The translations under genes were made by a program, and so were the position numbers. A stretch of DNA of 64,000 bases from Rummeliibacillus sp044763875 (GTDB lineage Bacteria > Bacillota > Bacilli > Bacillales_A > Planococcaceae). The DNA lies in assembly GCF_044763875.1 (NCBI RefSeq), contig NZ_JBIWGZ010000003.1, positions 496,001 to 560,000 on the forward strand, in the 5' to 3' direction. Of the stretch, positions 16,778 to 25,697 are shown piece after piece. The notes beneath the pieces are model-generated. The model was not told the DNA's origin. It did not search any database and was given only the letters and a program-made list of their open reading frames with translations. How positions within the stretch are numbered: position 1 is the first letter of the stretch; every line of letters starts with the position of its first letter.

Positions 16778-18088
16778 TTAACGTTCTAGTAATTGGAATG
16801 TAGCCATCGCTTTCCCCACTAACATATCTTCACTAAATACTTCAAAGTCCATTTTGGCGAACTTACGACTCATATCTAGTATTCGTGGTTTTACTGTAAC
16901 TAAAGTTTCCATTTGAATTGGTTTGATAAAGTAAATGGACATATTCTCCAAAACACTTTCGCCGCGTTTTACTTTTTTCAATGTGAAGGAACCTGATTCG
17001 ACTACTAGAGTCGTGAATGCCCCATATGAAATAGCACCAAATTGATTCGTCATTTGAGGCGTTACAGAGAAGTTAACAAGGATTTCGTCTTCTGATAAAT
17101 TCATTGACATTTCATTTTTCACTAAATCATCAATTGTTTCACCATGTTGTGGTTGTCTTTGGGCCATTTGCAATGCTTTAAGTACATCTTGACGACTAAC
17201 AACTCCTTGAAGTATTCCATGGTCATTTGCAACAGGTAATAGATCAATACCTTCCCAAATCATTCGATGACCTGCTGTTGCAACACTTGTTTTCATCGTT
17301 ACTGTAATTGGATTTCGTGTCATCAAACGGTCAATTTGATCGCTATCTTGTTTTCCAATTAAGTCACGTGAAGTGACAATCCCAACAATTTTCCCGTGTT
17401 TATCAACTACTGGGTAACCACCATGTGTAGTTTCAGAATTGAGCAAGTTATAATCTCTAACTGTGTCCGTTGATTTTAAATAAGATGTGTTTTTAATTGG
17501 AATCACTATATCTTCGATTAACAAGATTTCTTTTTTAATCAATTGGTCATAAATAGCGCGGTTAATCATCGTTGCAACTGTAAACGTATCATAACTTGTC
17601 GATATAATAGGGAGCTCTAATTTGTCCGCTAATTTCTTTGTTTCTTCTGTTGTATCGAAACCGCCTGTAATCAATACTGCAGCTCCTTCTTTAAGTGCAT
17701 ATTCATGTGTACGTTCACGATTTCCAACGATTAATAGACTACCTGCATCGGTATAGCGCATCATATCTTCAAGCTTCATTGCTCCAATAACGAATTTCGT
17801 CAATGTTTTATGAAGACCGCCTTTACCACCTAATACTTGACCATCAACTATATTAACAATTTCTGCAAATGTAAGTCGTTCAATATTTTCTTTTTTCTTC
17901 TTCTCAATACGAATGGTACCTACGCGTTCAATAGTACTAACTAAACGTCTTGTTTCAGCTTCTTTAATCGCACGATAAGCTGTTCCTTCACTAACAGACA
18001 TTTCTTTTGCAATTTGACGCACTGAAATTTTGTCGCCTACTGGTAATGATTCAATAAATTGAAGAATCTTTTCATGTTTTGTAGCCAA
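16778..18088 (-). CDS. ytoI: YtoI: HTH, DRTGG, tandem CBS and hot-dog domain regulator-like protein
   Basis: 436 residues with four recognisable parts. An N-terminal winged helix-turn-helix (about 1-65; SVRQIAKEMSVSEGTAYRAIKEAE in parts), a DRTGG domain (about 80-185; VITGGFDTTEETKKLADKLELP), two CBS motifs (about 195-310; VVDKHGKIVGIVTSRDLIGK and LLPVANDHGILQGVVSRQDVLKAL in parts) that usually sense adenine nucleotides, and a C-terminal thioesterase-like hot-dog domain. The layout is that of B. subtilis YtoI (439 aa), whose function is unknown. The DNA-binding domain plus ligand sensor suggests a transcription factor responding to energy charge; that is inference. Start is TTG at 18088 after AGGTGA. 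Confidence 0.9.
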   Translation of the reverse strand: MATKHEKILQFIESLPVGDKISVRQIAKEMSVSEGTAYRAIKEAETRRLVSTIERVGTIRIEKKKKENIERLTFAEIVNIVDGQVLGGKGGLHKTLTKFVIGAMKLEDMMRYTDAGSLLIVGNRERTHEYALKEGAAVLITGGFDTTEETKKLADKLELPIISTSYDTFTVATMINRAIYDQLIKKEILLIEDIVIPIKNTSYLKSTDTVRDYNLLNSETTHGGYPVVDKHGKIVGIVTSRDLIGKQDSDQIDRLMTRNPITVTMKTSVATAGHRMIWEGIDLLPVANDHGILQGVVSRQDVLKALQMAQRQPQHGETIDDLVKNEMSMNLSEDEILVNFSVTPQMTNQFGAISYGAFTTLVVESGSFTLKKVKRGESVLENMSIYFIKPIQMETLVTVKPRILDMSRKFAKMDFEVFSEDMLVGKAMATFQLLER

Positions 18089-18193
18089 AAAATCACCTAT
18101 TTCCCAACATCATTCTGGCTTAAGTGTAACATATTTCATCCATTTTCTTTAGTATTTTGACATTGCAAATAAAAATTCTTGCAACTATTCCAA

Positions 18194-18874
18194 TTAAATG
18201 TAAAATTTATCTCCAGGGTTCATCACACGAACAGAAGTTGTAGAGACCATTTCAGCAAATTCTTGTGGGTCTTGTTCGATGGCAGGGAATGTATTGTAAT
18301 GGATTGGCACAATTTCTTTCGGCTTCAAAAATTGCGCTGCTCTATTTGCATCTTCTAAACCCATTGTAAAGTTATCTCCTATTGGTAGGAATGCTACATC
18401 AATTGGATGATTTTCCCCTATTAGCTTCATATCGCTAAATAGTGCCGTATCTCCAGCGTGATAAATGGTTTTTCCTTCTACAAATAGTAATATCCCTGAA
18501 GGCATACCTGTATAAATAATTTGTTGGTCATCAGTTATATAAGATGAACCGTGAAAAGCTTGTGTTAGTTTTACTTTACCAAAGTCAAATTGATGCGCAC
18601 CGCCAATATGCATTGGATGCGTTTCAATACCTTGCCATGAAAGGTATACGGCTAATTCATTAGGTGCTACAACGAGCGCTCCAGATTGTTTAGCAATTTC
18701 CACAGTATCCCCAACATGATCGTTATGACCATGTGTCAACAAAATAACATCCGGTTTTTGCTCATCAACTTTTAAATCTGTCAGACTATTACCTGTAATA
18801 AAAGGATCAAACAAAATCGTATAACCATCCGTTTCAACTTTTACAATTGAGTGCCCATGATAAGAAATTTGCAT
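18194..18874 (-). CDS. ytkL: YtkL, metallo-beta-lactamase-fold hydrolase (UPF0173)
   Basis: 226-residue metal-dependent hydrolase of the UPF0173 family. Ligand motifs run in order: YHGHSIVKVETDGYTILFDPF near 4-24 (two blocks), LLTHGHNDHVGD near 45-56 (the HxHxDH motif), the Asp in YHAGDTALFSD near 138-148, and the late His in IVPIHYNTFP. No signal peptide is seen, so it is cytoplasmic. Substrate unknown. ATG follows an AAGGA ribosome site. The M24 peptidase gene diverges from it 160 bases upstream, an arrangement also seen in other Bacillales. It lies about 105 bases upstream of ytoI. Confidence 0.92.
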   Translation of the reverse strand: MQISYHGHSIVKVETDGYTILFDPFITGNSLTDLKVDEQKPDVILLTHGHNDHVGDTVEIAKQSGALVVAPNELAVYLSWQGIETHPMHIGGAHQFDFGKVKLTQAFHGSSYITDDQQIIYTGMPSGILLFVEGKTIYHAGDTALFSDMKLIGENHPIDVAFLPIGDNFTMGLEDANRAAQFLKPKEIVPIHYNTFPAIEQDPQEFAEMVSTTSVRVMNPGDKFYI

Positions 18875-19033
18875 GTTGTACCCATCCTTTCAATATATCG
18901 TTTCATCATTTCTATTCGTTATTGTTACTTATTTTCCTCTTTTTTGTTAGACTATAGTTGAAAAGAGTTACTTAAATGAAAGATTTATTTATTATCATTA
19001 TTCAATAGCTCTGAATTTCTAAGGAGGATACTC

Positions 19034-20131
19034 ATGAACAAAGTACAATTAATCCAAAACTATTTACAAGAAAAAAATATCGATGCTGCATTCATTACAA
19101 CACCTGATAATGTGTTCTATCTTTCAGGTTTCAACAGTGATCCTCATGAGCGTCTACTTGGCGTAATGGTATTTAAAGAGGCAGAACCTTTTATGATTTG
19201 CCCTAAAATGGAAGTTCCTGATGCAAAAGCTGCAGGCTGGTCGTTCGAAACAGTAGGACATGACGATACTGAAAATGCATGGGAAATTTTCCATAACACT
19301 GCAAAATCTCGTGGTGTTCAATTAAACACAATTGCAATCGAAAAAACTCACTTAACAGTTGAACGTTTAGAAGCACTGCAAGGCTTTTACCCAACTACAA
19401 CATTGGTTGGCCTAGACGAACAATTAAATAATATGCGTTTAGTAAAATCTGAAGATGAATTAGAGAAATTACGTGAAGCAGCTAGATTAGCTGACTATGC
19501 TATTGAAGTTGGTTGCAACGAATTAGCAGAAGGTAAAACTGAAATTGAAGTATTATCTGCTATTGAATCTGCAATGAAAGAAAAAGGCGTTTATATGTCA
19601 TTCGACACAATTGTCCTAACTGGATTAAATGCCGCTTCTCCACACGGTACTCCAGGAACTCAAAAAATTCAAAAAGGCGATTTAGTACTATTCGATCTAG
19701 GCGTTGTATACGAAGGTTACTGCTCTGACATTACTCGTACAGTAGCATTTGGTGAACCTTCTGAAGCGCAAAAAGCTGTTTACGAAGCTGTTAAAAATGC
19801 CAACGAATCTGCTATTGCAGCAGTAAAACCAGGTGTACGCGCTATGGATTTAGATAAAGTTGCTCGCGATGTCATCAGTGAAGCTGGCTACGGCGAATAC
19901 TTCACTCACCGTCTGGGTCATGGTCTTGGAATCTCAGTACATGAATTCCCATCTGTACATGGTGCTAACGAGATTGCGATGAAAGAAGGCATGGTCTTCA
20001 CTATCGAACCTGGTATCTACAAACATGAAACAGCCGGCGTTCGCATAGAAGACGATGTTTATGTGACTGCTACTGGCGTAGAAGTACTAACAAGCTTCCC
20101 TAAGGAACTACAAATTATCGAACCAAAATAA
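19034..20131 (+). CDS. Xaa-Pro aminopeptidase/dipeptidase (M24B family)
   Basis: 365 residues. The N-terminal creatinase-like domain (1-130; NVFYLSGFNSDPHERLLGVMV in parts) precedes a pita-bread metallopeptidase domain. The five metal ligands are in place: Asp in LVLFDLGVVYEGYCSD, the second Asp in DITRT, His in HRLGHGLGI, Glu in FTIEPGIY and Glu in VRIEDDVYV. It cleaves N-terminal residues next to proline, probably from peptides in the cytoplasm, as no signal sequence is seen. ATG at 19034 follows AAGGAGG. It stands alone with its own terminator. B. subtilis has several paralogues (YqhT, YkvY), so I give no symbol. Confidence 0.92.
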   Translation: MNKVQLIQNYLQEKNIDAAFITTPDNVFYLSGFNSDPHERLLGVMVFKEAEPFMICPKMEVPDAKAAGWSFETVGHDDTENAWEIFHNTAKSRGVQLNTIAIEKTHLTVERLEALQGFYPTTTLVGLDEQLNNMRLVKSEDELEKLREAARLADYAIEVGCNELAEGKTEIEVLSAIESAMKEKGVYMSFDTIVLTGLNAASPHGTPGTQKIQKGDLVLFDLGVVYEGYCSDITRTVAFGEPSEAQKAVYEAVKNANESAIAAVKPGVRAMDLDKVARDVISEAGYGEYFTHRLGHGLGISVHEFPSVHGANEIAMKEGMVFTIEPGIYKHETAGVRIEDDVYVTATGVEVLTSFPKELQIIEPK

Positions 20132-20145
20132 GTAGATTAGTTTAT

Positions 20146-20180
20146 ACCCCCAACCAGATAGATTGGTTGGGGGTTTTTTA
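20146..20180 (+). terminator. Terminator of the M24 peptidase gene
   Basis: ACCCCCAACCA pairs with TGGTTGGGGGT around a short loop, followed by TTTTTT. Strong, textbook structure 15 bases after the stop. Confidence 0.92.
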
Positions 20181-20316
20181 TTTATTGGTGCTCCATAATT
20201 CGAATAGATTTTATCTATCCATTGCATCTGCAATATAAGCAAATAAGGAGAACGTTTCGTTATTTGTAAAATCCAGGGACACGAAATGTATCAAACGTTA
20301 ATACAATATTAAAAGT

Positions 20317-20364
20317 CGAGAGTAATTGGTGAGAGAACGAGAGTAAGGCTCAAAACGAGAGCAA
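20317..20364. repeat. Three degenerate cgagag-(t/c)aa direct repeats
   Basis: The motif cgagagtaa occurs at 20317 and 20338, and cgagagcaa at 20356; spacings are 21 and 18 bases. They lie in the 240-base gene-free stretch between two terminators (20181-20418). No open frame, promoter or RNA fold is evident there. Confidence 0.4.
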
Positions 20365-20418
20365 ATAAAAACTCTATTACTTTTCAAATGAATATGCTAG
20401 TTTTTAACGAAAAGGTGC

Positions 20419-20450
20419 AAAAATAGACCTCTCAAAATTTGAGAGGTCTA
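20419..20450 (-). terminator. Terminator of ald
   Basis: TAGACCTCTCAAA and TTTGAGAGGTCTA form a perfect stem. On the minus strand TTTTT follows. It lies 36 bases after the ald stop. Confidence 0.88.
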
Positions 20451-20485
20451 CGTAATTATTTTTTCTCTAGCTACATCTGCTGGCT

Positions 20486-21598
20486 TTATAAAAGACTATC
20501 TGCTGATACGTATGGATAATCCAATGCTTCTGCTACAGCTTCGAATGTAACATTTCCTTCTAACGTATTTAGGCCTTTTTTCAAAGCTTCATTAGTTAAG
20601 CATGCTCGTCTATAACCTTTATTCGCAATTTCTACTGCGTATGGTACTGTATTATTTGTTAATGCGATCGTTGATGTACGAGGTACAGCACCTGGCATAT
20701 TTGCAACTGCATAGTGGACAACACCATGTTTGATATAGGTCGGGTCATCGTGAGTTGTAATACGATCTGAAGTTTCAAAAATACCGCCTTGATCGATCGC
20801 AATATCTACAACTACAGAGCCTGGAGACATTGATTTAATCATTTCTTCAGTAACTAATTTTGGTGCTTTTGCTCCTGGAATTAACACTGCACCGATCACT
20901 AAATCAGAGTGTTTCACTGATTCAGCGATATTATATGGATTGGACATTAATGTTTGTACATCATTGCCAAATTGATCATCTAATTGACGTAAACGTTCAT
21001 TGCTTAAATCAATAATCGTAACTTCAGCACCCATGCCAATTGCAACTTTTGCTGCATTAGCACCTGCCATGCCACCACCGATAATTGTTACCTTAGCACG
21101 TGGTACCCCTGACACGCCACCAAGTAAAATTCCTTTACCGCCTTCTTGTCTTTCTAAATATTGTGCACCAATCTGTGTAGACATACGACCTGCTACTTCA
21201 CTCATTGGTGTTAATAATGGTAATGAACGGTTTGGTAATTGTACTGTTTCATAAGCAATTGCTACTACTTTTTTATCCAGCAAAGCTTGAGTTAATTCAG
21301 GCTCAGGAGCTAAATGTAAATAAGTGAATAGAATTTGTCCTTCGTAAAAATAATCAAACTCTGAAGAAATTGGTTCTTTCACTTTCATCACCATTTCTTG
21401 TTGCCAAGCTTCACCTGCTGTTGCAACAATATGAGCACCTGAAGCTTTGTAATCTTCATCTGTAAAGCCCGAACCAAGACCAGCACCTGTCTCAATAAAT
21501 ACTTCGTGCCCAAACACTGTTAGGCTCACTACACCGGCTGGTGTCATCGCTACACGATTTTCGTTGTTTTTAATCTCCTTTGGAACACCGATCTTCAT
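20486..21598 (-). CDS. ald: Alanine dehydrogenase
   Basis: NAD-dependent L-alanine to pyruvate and ammonia. It serves alanine use as carbon and nitrogen source and supports sporulation in B. subtilis. 370 residues (family about 370-378). The N-terminus MKIGVPKEIKNNENRVAMTP carries the substrate-binding Arg15-region and Lys; catalytic His is in ILFTYLHLAPEPEL near 95; the NAD site is IIGGGMAGANAAKVAIGMGA near 172-191; Asp in the DIAIDQGG segment near 270. ATG follows GAGGAGG. Monocistronic: a terminator lies downstream, a divergent stress-protein gene upstream. No AdeR-type regulator gene is adjacent. Confidence 0.96.
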   Translation of the reverse strand: MKIGVPKEIKNNENRVAMTPAGVVSLTVFGHEVFIETGAGLGSGFTDEDYKASGAHIVATAGEAWQQEMVMKVKEPISSEFDYFYEGQILFTYLHLAPEPELTQALLDKKVVAIAYETVQLPNRSLPLLTPMSEVAGRMSTQIGAQYLERQEGGKGILLGGVSGVPRAKVTIIGGGMAGANAAKVAIGMGAEVTIIDLSNERLRQLDDQFGNDVQTLMSNPYNIAESVKHSDLVIGAVLIPGAKAPKLVTEEMIKSMSPGSVVVDIAIDQGGIFETSDRITTHDDPTYIKHGVVHYAVANMPGAVPRTSTIALTNNTVPYAVEIANKGYRRACLTNEALKKGLNTLEGNVTFEAVAEALDYPYVSADSLL

Positions 21599-21675
21599 AC
21601 CCCATCCTCCTCATTATAAAAAAGCAATTGTATGTTTTTTATGTATATATTTACACTTTACATAAAAACAAGTCC

Positions 21676-21684
21676 ATTGTATCA
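21676..21684 (-). promoter_or_regulatory. Possible extended -10 promoter of ald
   Basis: Minus strand TGATACAAT fits the TGn-extended -10 form. No good -35 is seen at 17 bp. The leader would be about 70 bases. The rest of the 300-base gap to the stress-protein gene shows nothing else clear. Confidence 0.35.
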
Positions 21685-21863
21685 GATTTTAGAATGTTTT
21701 TGTTAACTATTTAGAAAATTATATTTTTTTAGATAACACTATCAAAACGTTGGAAATTATTTTAGCTAAATAATGTGCGCAAACCCTCTATTTTATTAGT
21801 CTCATAGACTTTTTTACAAATTTTCGAACATGGAAGTAAAGGGATTTTTTTATAAATGAAGAA

Positions 21864-21872
21864 TGTTATAAT
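21864..21872 (+). promoter_or_regulatory. Extended -10 promoter of the universal stress protein gene
   Basis: TGTTATAAT (TGn plus perfect TATAAT) lies 27 bases before the ATG, with GGGAGG between. The -35 region is only T-rich, which fits an extended -10 promoter. Confidence 0.55.
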
Positions 21873-21898
21873 AGAGACATAAAAGGGAGGAATCTATT

Positions 21899-22351
21899 AT
21901 GGCATTAACTTATAACAACATCGTTGTGGCAGTCGATGGTTCAAAAGAGGCAGAATACGCGTTCAAAAAAGCAATTGCAGTAGCAAATCGTAATGAATCA
22001 ACTCTTAACTTAGTTAACATTATTGATACTCGTTCTTTTGCTGCAATTGAAGCTTATGATCGTTCAATTCAAGAACGTGCACAAGAGTTTGCTGAAGAAT
22101 TACTAGAAGGGTACAAAAAAGAAGCTGAAGCTGCAGGCGTTAAAAACGTGAATGTATTAATCGAATATGGTTCACCTAAAACGATTATCACAAAAGATGT
22201 CTCTAAGAAAGTTGAAGCAGATCTAATTATCTGTGGTGCTACTGGTCTTAATGCTGTTGAAAGATTCTTAATCGGTAGTGTCTCTGAAAGTATTGTACGT
22301 TCTGCAAAATGTGATGTTCTTGTTGTTCGTACAGATTCAGTTAAAGAATAA
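21899..22351 (+). CDS. Universal stress protein (UspA family)
   Basis: 150 residues. The N-terminus NNIVVAVDGSKEAEYAFKKA has the Asp of the Usp fold's nucleotide pocket. The C-terminus has the ATP-binding pattern G-2x-G-9x-G-(S/T): ICGATGLNAVERFLIGSVSESIV. It therefore belongs to the ATP-binding UspA group, cytoplasmic. Usp proteins are made in stationary phase and stress; the exact role is unknown. GGGAGG precedes ATG at 21899. Monocistronic with its own terminator. Confidence 0.93.
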   Translation: MALTYNNIVVAVDGSKEAEYAFKKAIAVANRNESTLNLVNIIDTRSFAAIEAYDRSIQERAQEFAEELLEGYKKEAEAAGVKNVNVLIEYGSPKTIITKDVSKKVEADLIICGATGLNAVERFLIGSVSESIVRSAKCDVLVVRTDSVKE

Positions 22352-22370
22352 TTTGTTCGCTTTTAATTGC

Positions 22371-22412
22371 AAAAAGCTTACAGAGCATGTTAATGTTCTG
22401 TAAGCTTTTTTG
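22371..22412 (+). terminator. Terminator of the universal stress protein gene
   Basis: AAAAAGCTTACAGA pairs with TCTGTAAGCTTTTT, followed by T-rich sequence. Confidence 0.88.
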
Positions 22413-22447
22413 TTTTTATTCAGCTGAACGAGAGTCCTCCGCTTTTA

Positions 22448-23386
22448 CTATCCCTTTTGTTCTTTTTTCCATTTTTGCACTTTTGCAAAGAATAATTCTA
22501 AAGCTTTCATATTTTTCATATTTGGAACTTTTGCAAGAAGTACTTCTTTTACTGGTTTATCTGTTTCATTTTTCTTCTGTACGATGAATAAGCTTTTCGC
22601 ATGAGCTTTGTTTGAGAACAGTTCATCCGGTAATTGAATAACAGCTTGTATCCAAGCTTTCTGTGTGATTAATTTATTTAATAATGAGGATTGTTCCGAT
22701 TCAAAAATATGATCTGGAACGAGGAAGAAAAGATAGCCTCCATCTTTTACGTATTTTAGAGATTGTTCAATAAATAAATGATGAGCGTAAGTCATTCCAT
22801 CTTGTGCTTTTACTTCATATTCTTTCGCAATTTCATCGTTTGGATAATAGCCAACTGGTAAATCACAAATAACAGCATCTACAGGGTCAATCATTAGGTT
22901 TTCTAGTGCGTCTTGTCGATATAGTGCAATAGGTTGTTTTTCTAATTCTGCTGATGCTGCTGCAATTTGAATTAGTAACTCATCAATTTCAACTCCGACA
23001 CCTTCAATTTTATCTCCTACTAAATTCATCACAGTTAACAGTAAATTCCCTGTTCCAAGCGCTGGATCGAGTACAATCATTTTATTATTTGATTTAAACT
23101 CTTTTCCATAAAATTGTTCAACAAAATAACCTAGTAATAAGCCGAGTGAATCGGGGGTCATTTGATGATTTGGTTGTGAGCTTTGTCGCATCCCTTTTAA
23201 AAGGGTAAGTTGGATTGCTTTTCTGATTTCTTCTTTAGAAGGTTCAAATCCTACTGGTTTTACTTCACCATCTAACCATGTATTTAAAGTTTCTAGAACA
23301 CTATCTAAGTAAGTTAAATCATGTTCTTTTGCTATGTTTTCTGCATATTCATCTATAAAAGAAAATAACTTTTCAATGTTTTCCAT
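22448..23386 (-). CDS. ytxK: YtxK, class I SAM-dependent methyltransferase of the N6-adenine DNA methylase type
   Basis: 312 residues. After a helical N-terminal third, the Rossmann methyltransferase fold shows the SAM-binding VLDPALGTGNLLLTVMN near 124-140. The catalytic NPPY-type motif is replaced by DLPVGYYP near 196-203. This D-L-P variant is characteristic of the YtxK family, so true DNA adenine methylation is doubtful. The start is ATG at 23384-23386 after AAGGAG. The longer in-frame reading runs through the tpx terminator hairpin (23405-23437) and is rejected. It is downstream of tpx on the same strand, as in other Bacilli. Substrate unknown. Confidence 0.9.
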   Translation of the reverse strand: MENIEKLFSFIDEYAENIAKEHDLTYLDSVLETLNTWLDGEVKPVGFEPSKEEIRKAIQLTLLKGMRQSSQPNHQMTPDSLGLLLGYFVEQFYGKEFKSNNKMIVLDPALGTGNLLLTVMNLVGDKIEGVGVEIDELLIQIAAASAELEKQPIALYRQDALENLMIDPVDAVICDLPVGYYPNDEIAKEYEVKAQDGMTYAHHLFIEQSLKYVKDGGYLFFLVPDHIFESEQSSLLNKLITQKAWIQAVIQLPDELFSNKAHAKSLFIVQKKNETDKPVKEVLLAKVPNMKNMKALELFFAKVQKWKKEQKG

Positions 23387-23404
23387 TTTGTTCTCCTTCA
23401 AAAC

Positions 23405-23437
23405 GGAAACCCACTCTTCAGGTTCGAGTGGGTTTCC
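23405..23437 (-). terminator. Terminator-like hairpin between tpx and ytxK
   Basis: GGAAACCCACTC pairs perfectly with GAGTGGGTTTCC. A short TTTTG follows on the minus strand. Probably attenuates tpx transcripts ahead of ytxK. Confidence 0.75.
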
Positions 23438-23461
23438 CATTGGATTATTGGTTATTCGTGC

Positions 23462-23968
23462 TTATTTTGTAAGAGATTTTACAGCTTCTAATGCACTGTC
23501 ATAATCTGGGTGCTGTGTACCTTCGGATACATATTCAACATAAGAGATTTTGCCATCTTGATCAACAACAAAAATTGAACGAGCAAGTAGTCGTAATTCT
23601 TGCATATGTACACCATATGCATCCCCAAATGATAAATTGCGATGATCTGATAAAGTATAAATATTTTCGATACCATTCGCGCCACACCAACGCTTTTGAG
23701 CGAATGGAAGGTCGCAAGAGATAGTTAAAATGACTACATCTTCACCTAAACCTGTTGCTTCTTCGTTAAAGCGACGAGTTTGTGCATCACATACACCTGT
23801 ATCTAATGATGGAACTACACTGATTAAGACAGTTTTACCTGCAAAATCTGATAAGTGTTTTTCTTCTAGACTTGTTGACAATACTGTAAACTCAGGTGCT
23901 TTGTCACCTACTTTAATTTCTGGTCCTACTAATGTTACTGGGTTGTTAATAAATGTTACTTGTACCAT
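23462..23968 (-). CDS. tpx: Thiol peroxidase Tpx
   Basis: Atypical two-Cys peroxiredoxin that reduces lipid and other hydroperoxides using thioredoxin. 168 residues (family about 166-168). Peroxidatic Cys60 sits in PSLDTGVCDAQTRRFNE and resolving Cys95 in AQKRWCGANG. An extra Cys85 precedes the DLPFAQ motif. Cytoplasmic, no signal peptide. ATG follows GAGGAGG. A hairpin separates it from ytxK, and yteJ lies 24 bases upstream on the same strand, so sppA-yteJ-tpx-ytxK may share transcripts. Confidence 0.97.
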   Translation of the reverse strand: MVQVTFINNPVTLVGPEIKVGDKAPEFTVLSTSLEEKHLSDFAGKTVLISVVPSLDTGVCDAQTRRFNEEATGLGEDVVILTISCDLPFAQKRWCGANGIENIYTLSDHRNLSFGDAYGVHMQELRLLARSIFVVDQDGKISYVEYVSEGTQHPDYDSALEAVKSLTK

Positions 23969-23992
23969 TTCAACGCCTCCTCGTTTATTATA

Positions 23993-24616
23993 TTACTCGA
24001 ATCTTTCTGGCTCTTGCAACTGTGAAGGCTCGTCATCATTTGGGTCTCTAGTTATTGATTTATTTTCCATGTTTTCTCGTAACTTCTGATTTTCAGTAGT
24101 TTCAATTGTAATCACTTTTTCTGTTTTTTCAAAAGTTCCTTCATGAACAACTTTGGTATCTGCAATATAATCATGTATCGCTTTATGTTTCGGTGTAAAT
24201 GCTACAATAATATACAGAAGTTTAATTGTAACTGAAATAAATCGGCCTATCCATTCACGGAAGAGTACAGTTCCCCATGTTAATGGTTGCTCATTCTCTG
24301 AAATAACTCGAATACCAAGTGCCATCTTGCCTACAGTTTGCCCCCAGATTTTCGTCATAATAACAAAATAGCTATAAAAAATGATACCTGTAGCAAAGCC
24401 ATAAGGTGCGAGGTACATAATCTTAATATCTTCCCACCCTGTAAAGAAAAATAGTGGTTTTACTGTAATTGCGGTTAAGGATGAAATAACGATTAAGTCA
24501 ATCATATATGCCCAAAATCTAATCCAAAATCCTGCCGATTTCAAGTGATAATCCATAACCTTTTTTACTTGTATCGGCTCTGGGCTTAGTGTTCTGACAT
24601 CAATTGCTTCTGACAT
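23993..24616 (-). CDS. yteJ: RDD-family membrane protein (YteJ-like)
   Basis: 207 residues. The RDD domain covers about 25-155: the hallmark acidic and basic residues are in SAGFWIRFWAYMIDLIVISS (first helix), a second helix with GFATGIIFYSYFVIMT, then WGQTVGKMALGIRVISENEQ and a third hydrophobic region (ISVTIKLLYIIVAF). A charged, probably cytoplasmic tail follows. B. subtilis yteJ has the same position after sppA (gap here 15 bases). Function unknown; some RDD proteins are ion or solute exchangers. The sppA partnership suggests a membrane-stress role, which is inference. Confidence 0.88.
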   Translation of the reverse strand: MSEAIDVRTLSPEPIQVKKVMDYHLKSAGFWIRFWAYMIDLIVISSLTAITVKPLFFFTGWEDIKIMYLAPYGFATGIIFYSYFVIMTKIWGQTVGKMALGIRVISENEQPLTWGTVLFREWIGRFISVTIKLLYIIVAFTPKHKAIHDYIADTKVVHEGTFEKTEKVITIETTENQKLRENMENKSITRDPNDDEPSQLQEPERFE

Positions 24617-24631
24617 AGTCCTAATCCCTCC

Positions 24632-25642
24632 TTATTCTTCACCATACAAGTACATCATACGTGGTGCACTATTTTTTAATAACAATTTACTTATTGCTTC
24701 TTTTTCAGCCGAACCACCTAGTAATGTATTCACTTTAGAAGAGAACAGCGATGTCCAATCTTGTGATGATGTATATTCATATACTTCTGCACCTTCAAGA
24801 TTGTTGTCCTTTTTAAGAGCTGCAAGTGCATCTTCACTATAGCCCAACTTATCAACTAAGCCTGCGTCCACCGCTTGTGATCCATTCATAATACGACCAT
24901 CCGCAATAGCTTTTACTTCTTTGACAGACATATTACGTCCATCGGCAACTACTTTAACGAAACGATTATATGAATCATTCACCATATCTTGTAGAAGTTT
25001 TCGGTCTGCATCCGTCATTCCTCGTGAACCACTCATGATATCTTTGTACGGACCTGTCTTAATCGTGTTAAATTCTATTCCGTATTTTTTCGCTAATTTA
25101 CTATAATCCATTCCTTGCATAATAACACCAATTGATCCGGTGATCGTTTCTTCATCAGCAAAGATTTTATCGGCTGGTGCAGATATATAGTAACCACCTG
25201 AAGCAGCCATTGATCCCATTGAAACGTAGATTGGGATATTTCGTTCCTTTTTAATTTGCTTAATTTTTTCATAGATTTGTTTGGACTCATTGGTACCTCC
25301 ACCAGGTGAATTTACTTTTAAAAGTACCCCTTTTACTTGGTGGTCATCTAATATATCATCTAATTGTTTCATAAAAAATTGATGATTATATGTTTCACTG
25401 CTAAATAAAGATGTTGAATCTCCTGTGTCTTGGATTGTGCCGTTAACAGTTAATACAGCGATTTTCTTTGCAGGATTTCCAGTTCCAATCACAGTTTTAT
25501 CGTATGTACTGCTCACATTAATCGCAGAATCAATACTCCTCTTAAAATCTAATTTGGCAAATGACCATGCTATACTCACAATGGTAGACACGACAAATAA
25601 CAGTGCCGCAATTCCTAATGCAAGCCATCGTTTTGATGTCAT
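24632..25642 (-). CDS. sppA: Signal peptide peptidase SppA
   Basis: Membrane-anchored serine protease (S49) that cleaves leftover signal peptides and other membrane segments. 336 residues, as in B. subtilis (335). One N-terminal membrane helix (about 5-28). The Ser/Lys dyad is Ser148 in SMAASGGYY and Lys200 in TGPYKDIMSG; the ClpP-like folds GVLLKVNSPGGG and ITGSIGVIM are present. Start ATG after AAAGGAGG. First gene before yteJ. In B. subtilis SppA also affects lantibiotic resistance through its partner SppI; no sppI is seen here. Confidence 0.96.
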   Translation of the reverse strand: MTSKRWLALGIAALLFVVSTIVSIAWSFAKLDFKRSIDSAINVSSTYDKTVIGTGNPAKKIAVLTVNGTIQDTGDSTSLFSSETYNHQFFMKQLDDILDDHQVKGVLLKVNSPGGGTNESKQIYEKIKQIKKERNIPIYVSMGSMAASGGYYISAPADKIFADEETITGSIGVIMQGMDYSKLAKKYGIEFNTIKTGPYKDIMSGSRGMTDADRKLLQDMVNDSYNRFVKVVADGRNMSVKEVKAIADGRIMNGSQAVDAGLVDKLGYSEDALAALKKDNNLEGAEVYEYTSSQDWTSLFSSKVNTLLGGSAEKEAISKLLLKNSAPRMMYLYGEE

Positions 25643-25697
25643 TGTTTATCCTCCTTTTGTTCTTCTATTACATATACGATTCGAAACTTTAAATGTT

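Noticed and set aside
22448..23440. ytxK start 18 codons upstream and restriction-modification role
   Set aside because: The longer reading crosses a perfect hairpin, and the ribosome site fits the downstream ATG. No restriction gene is near, and the NPPY motif is DLPVGYYP, typical of YtxK rather than DNA methylases.
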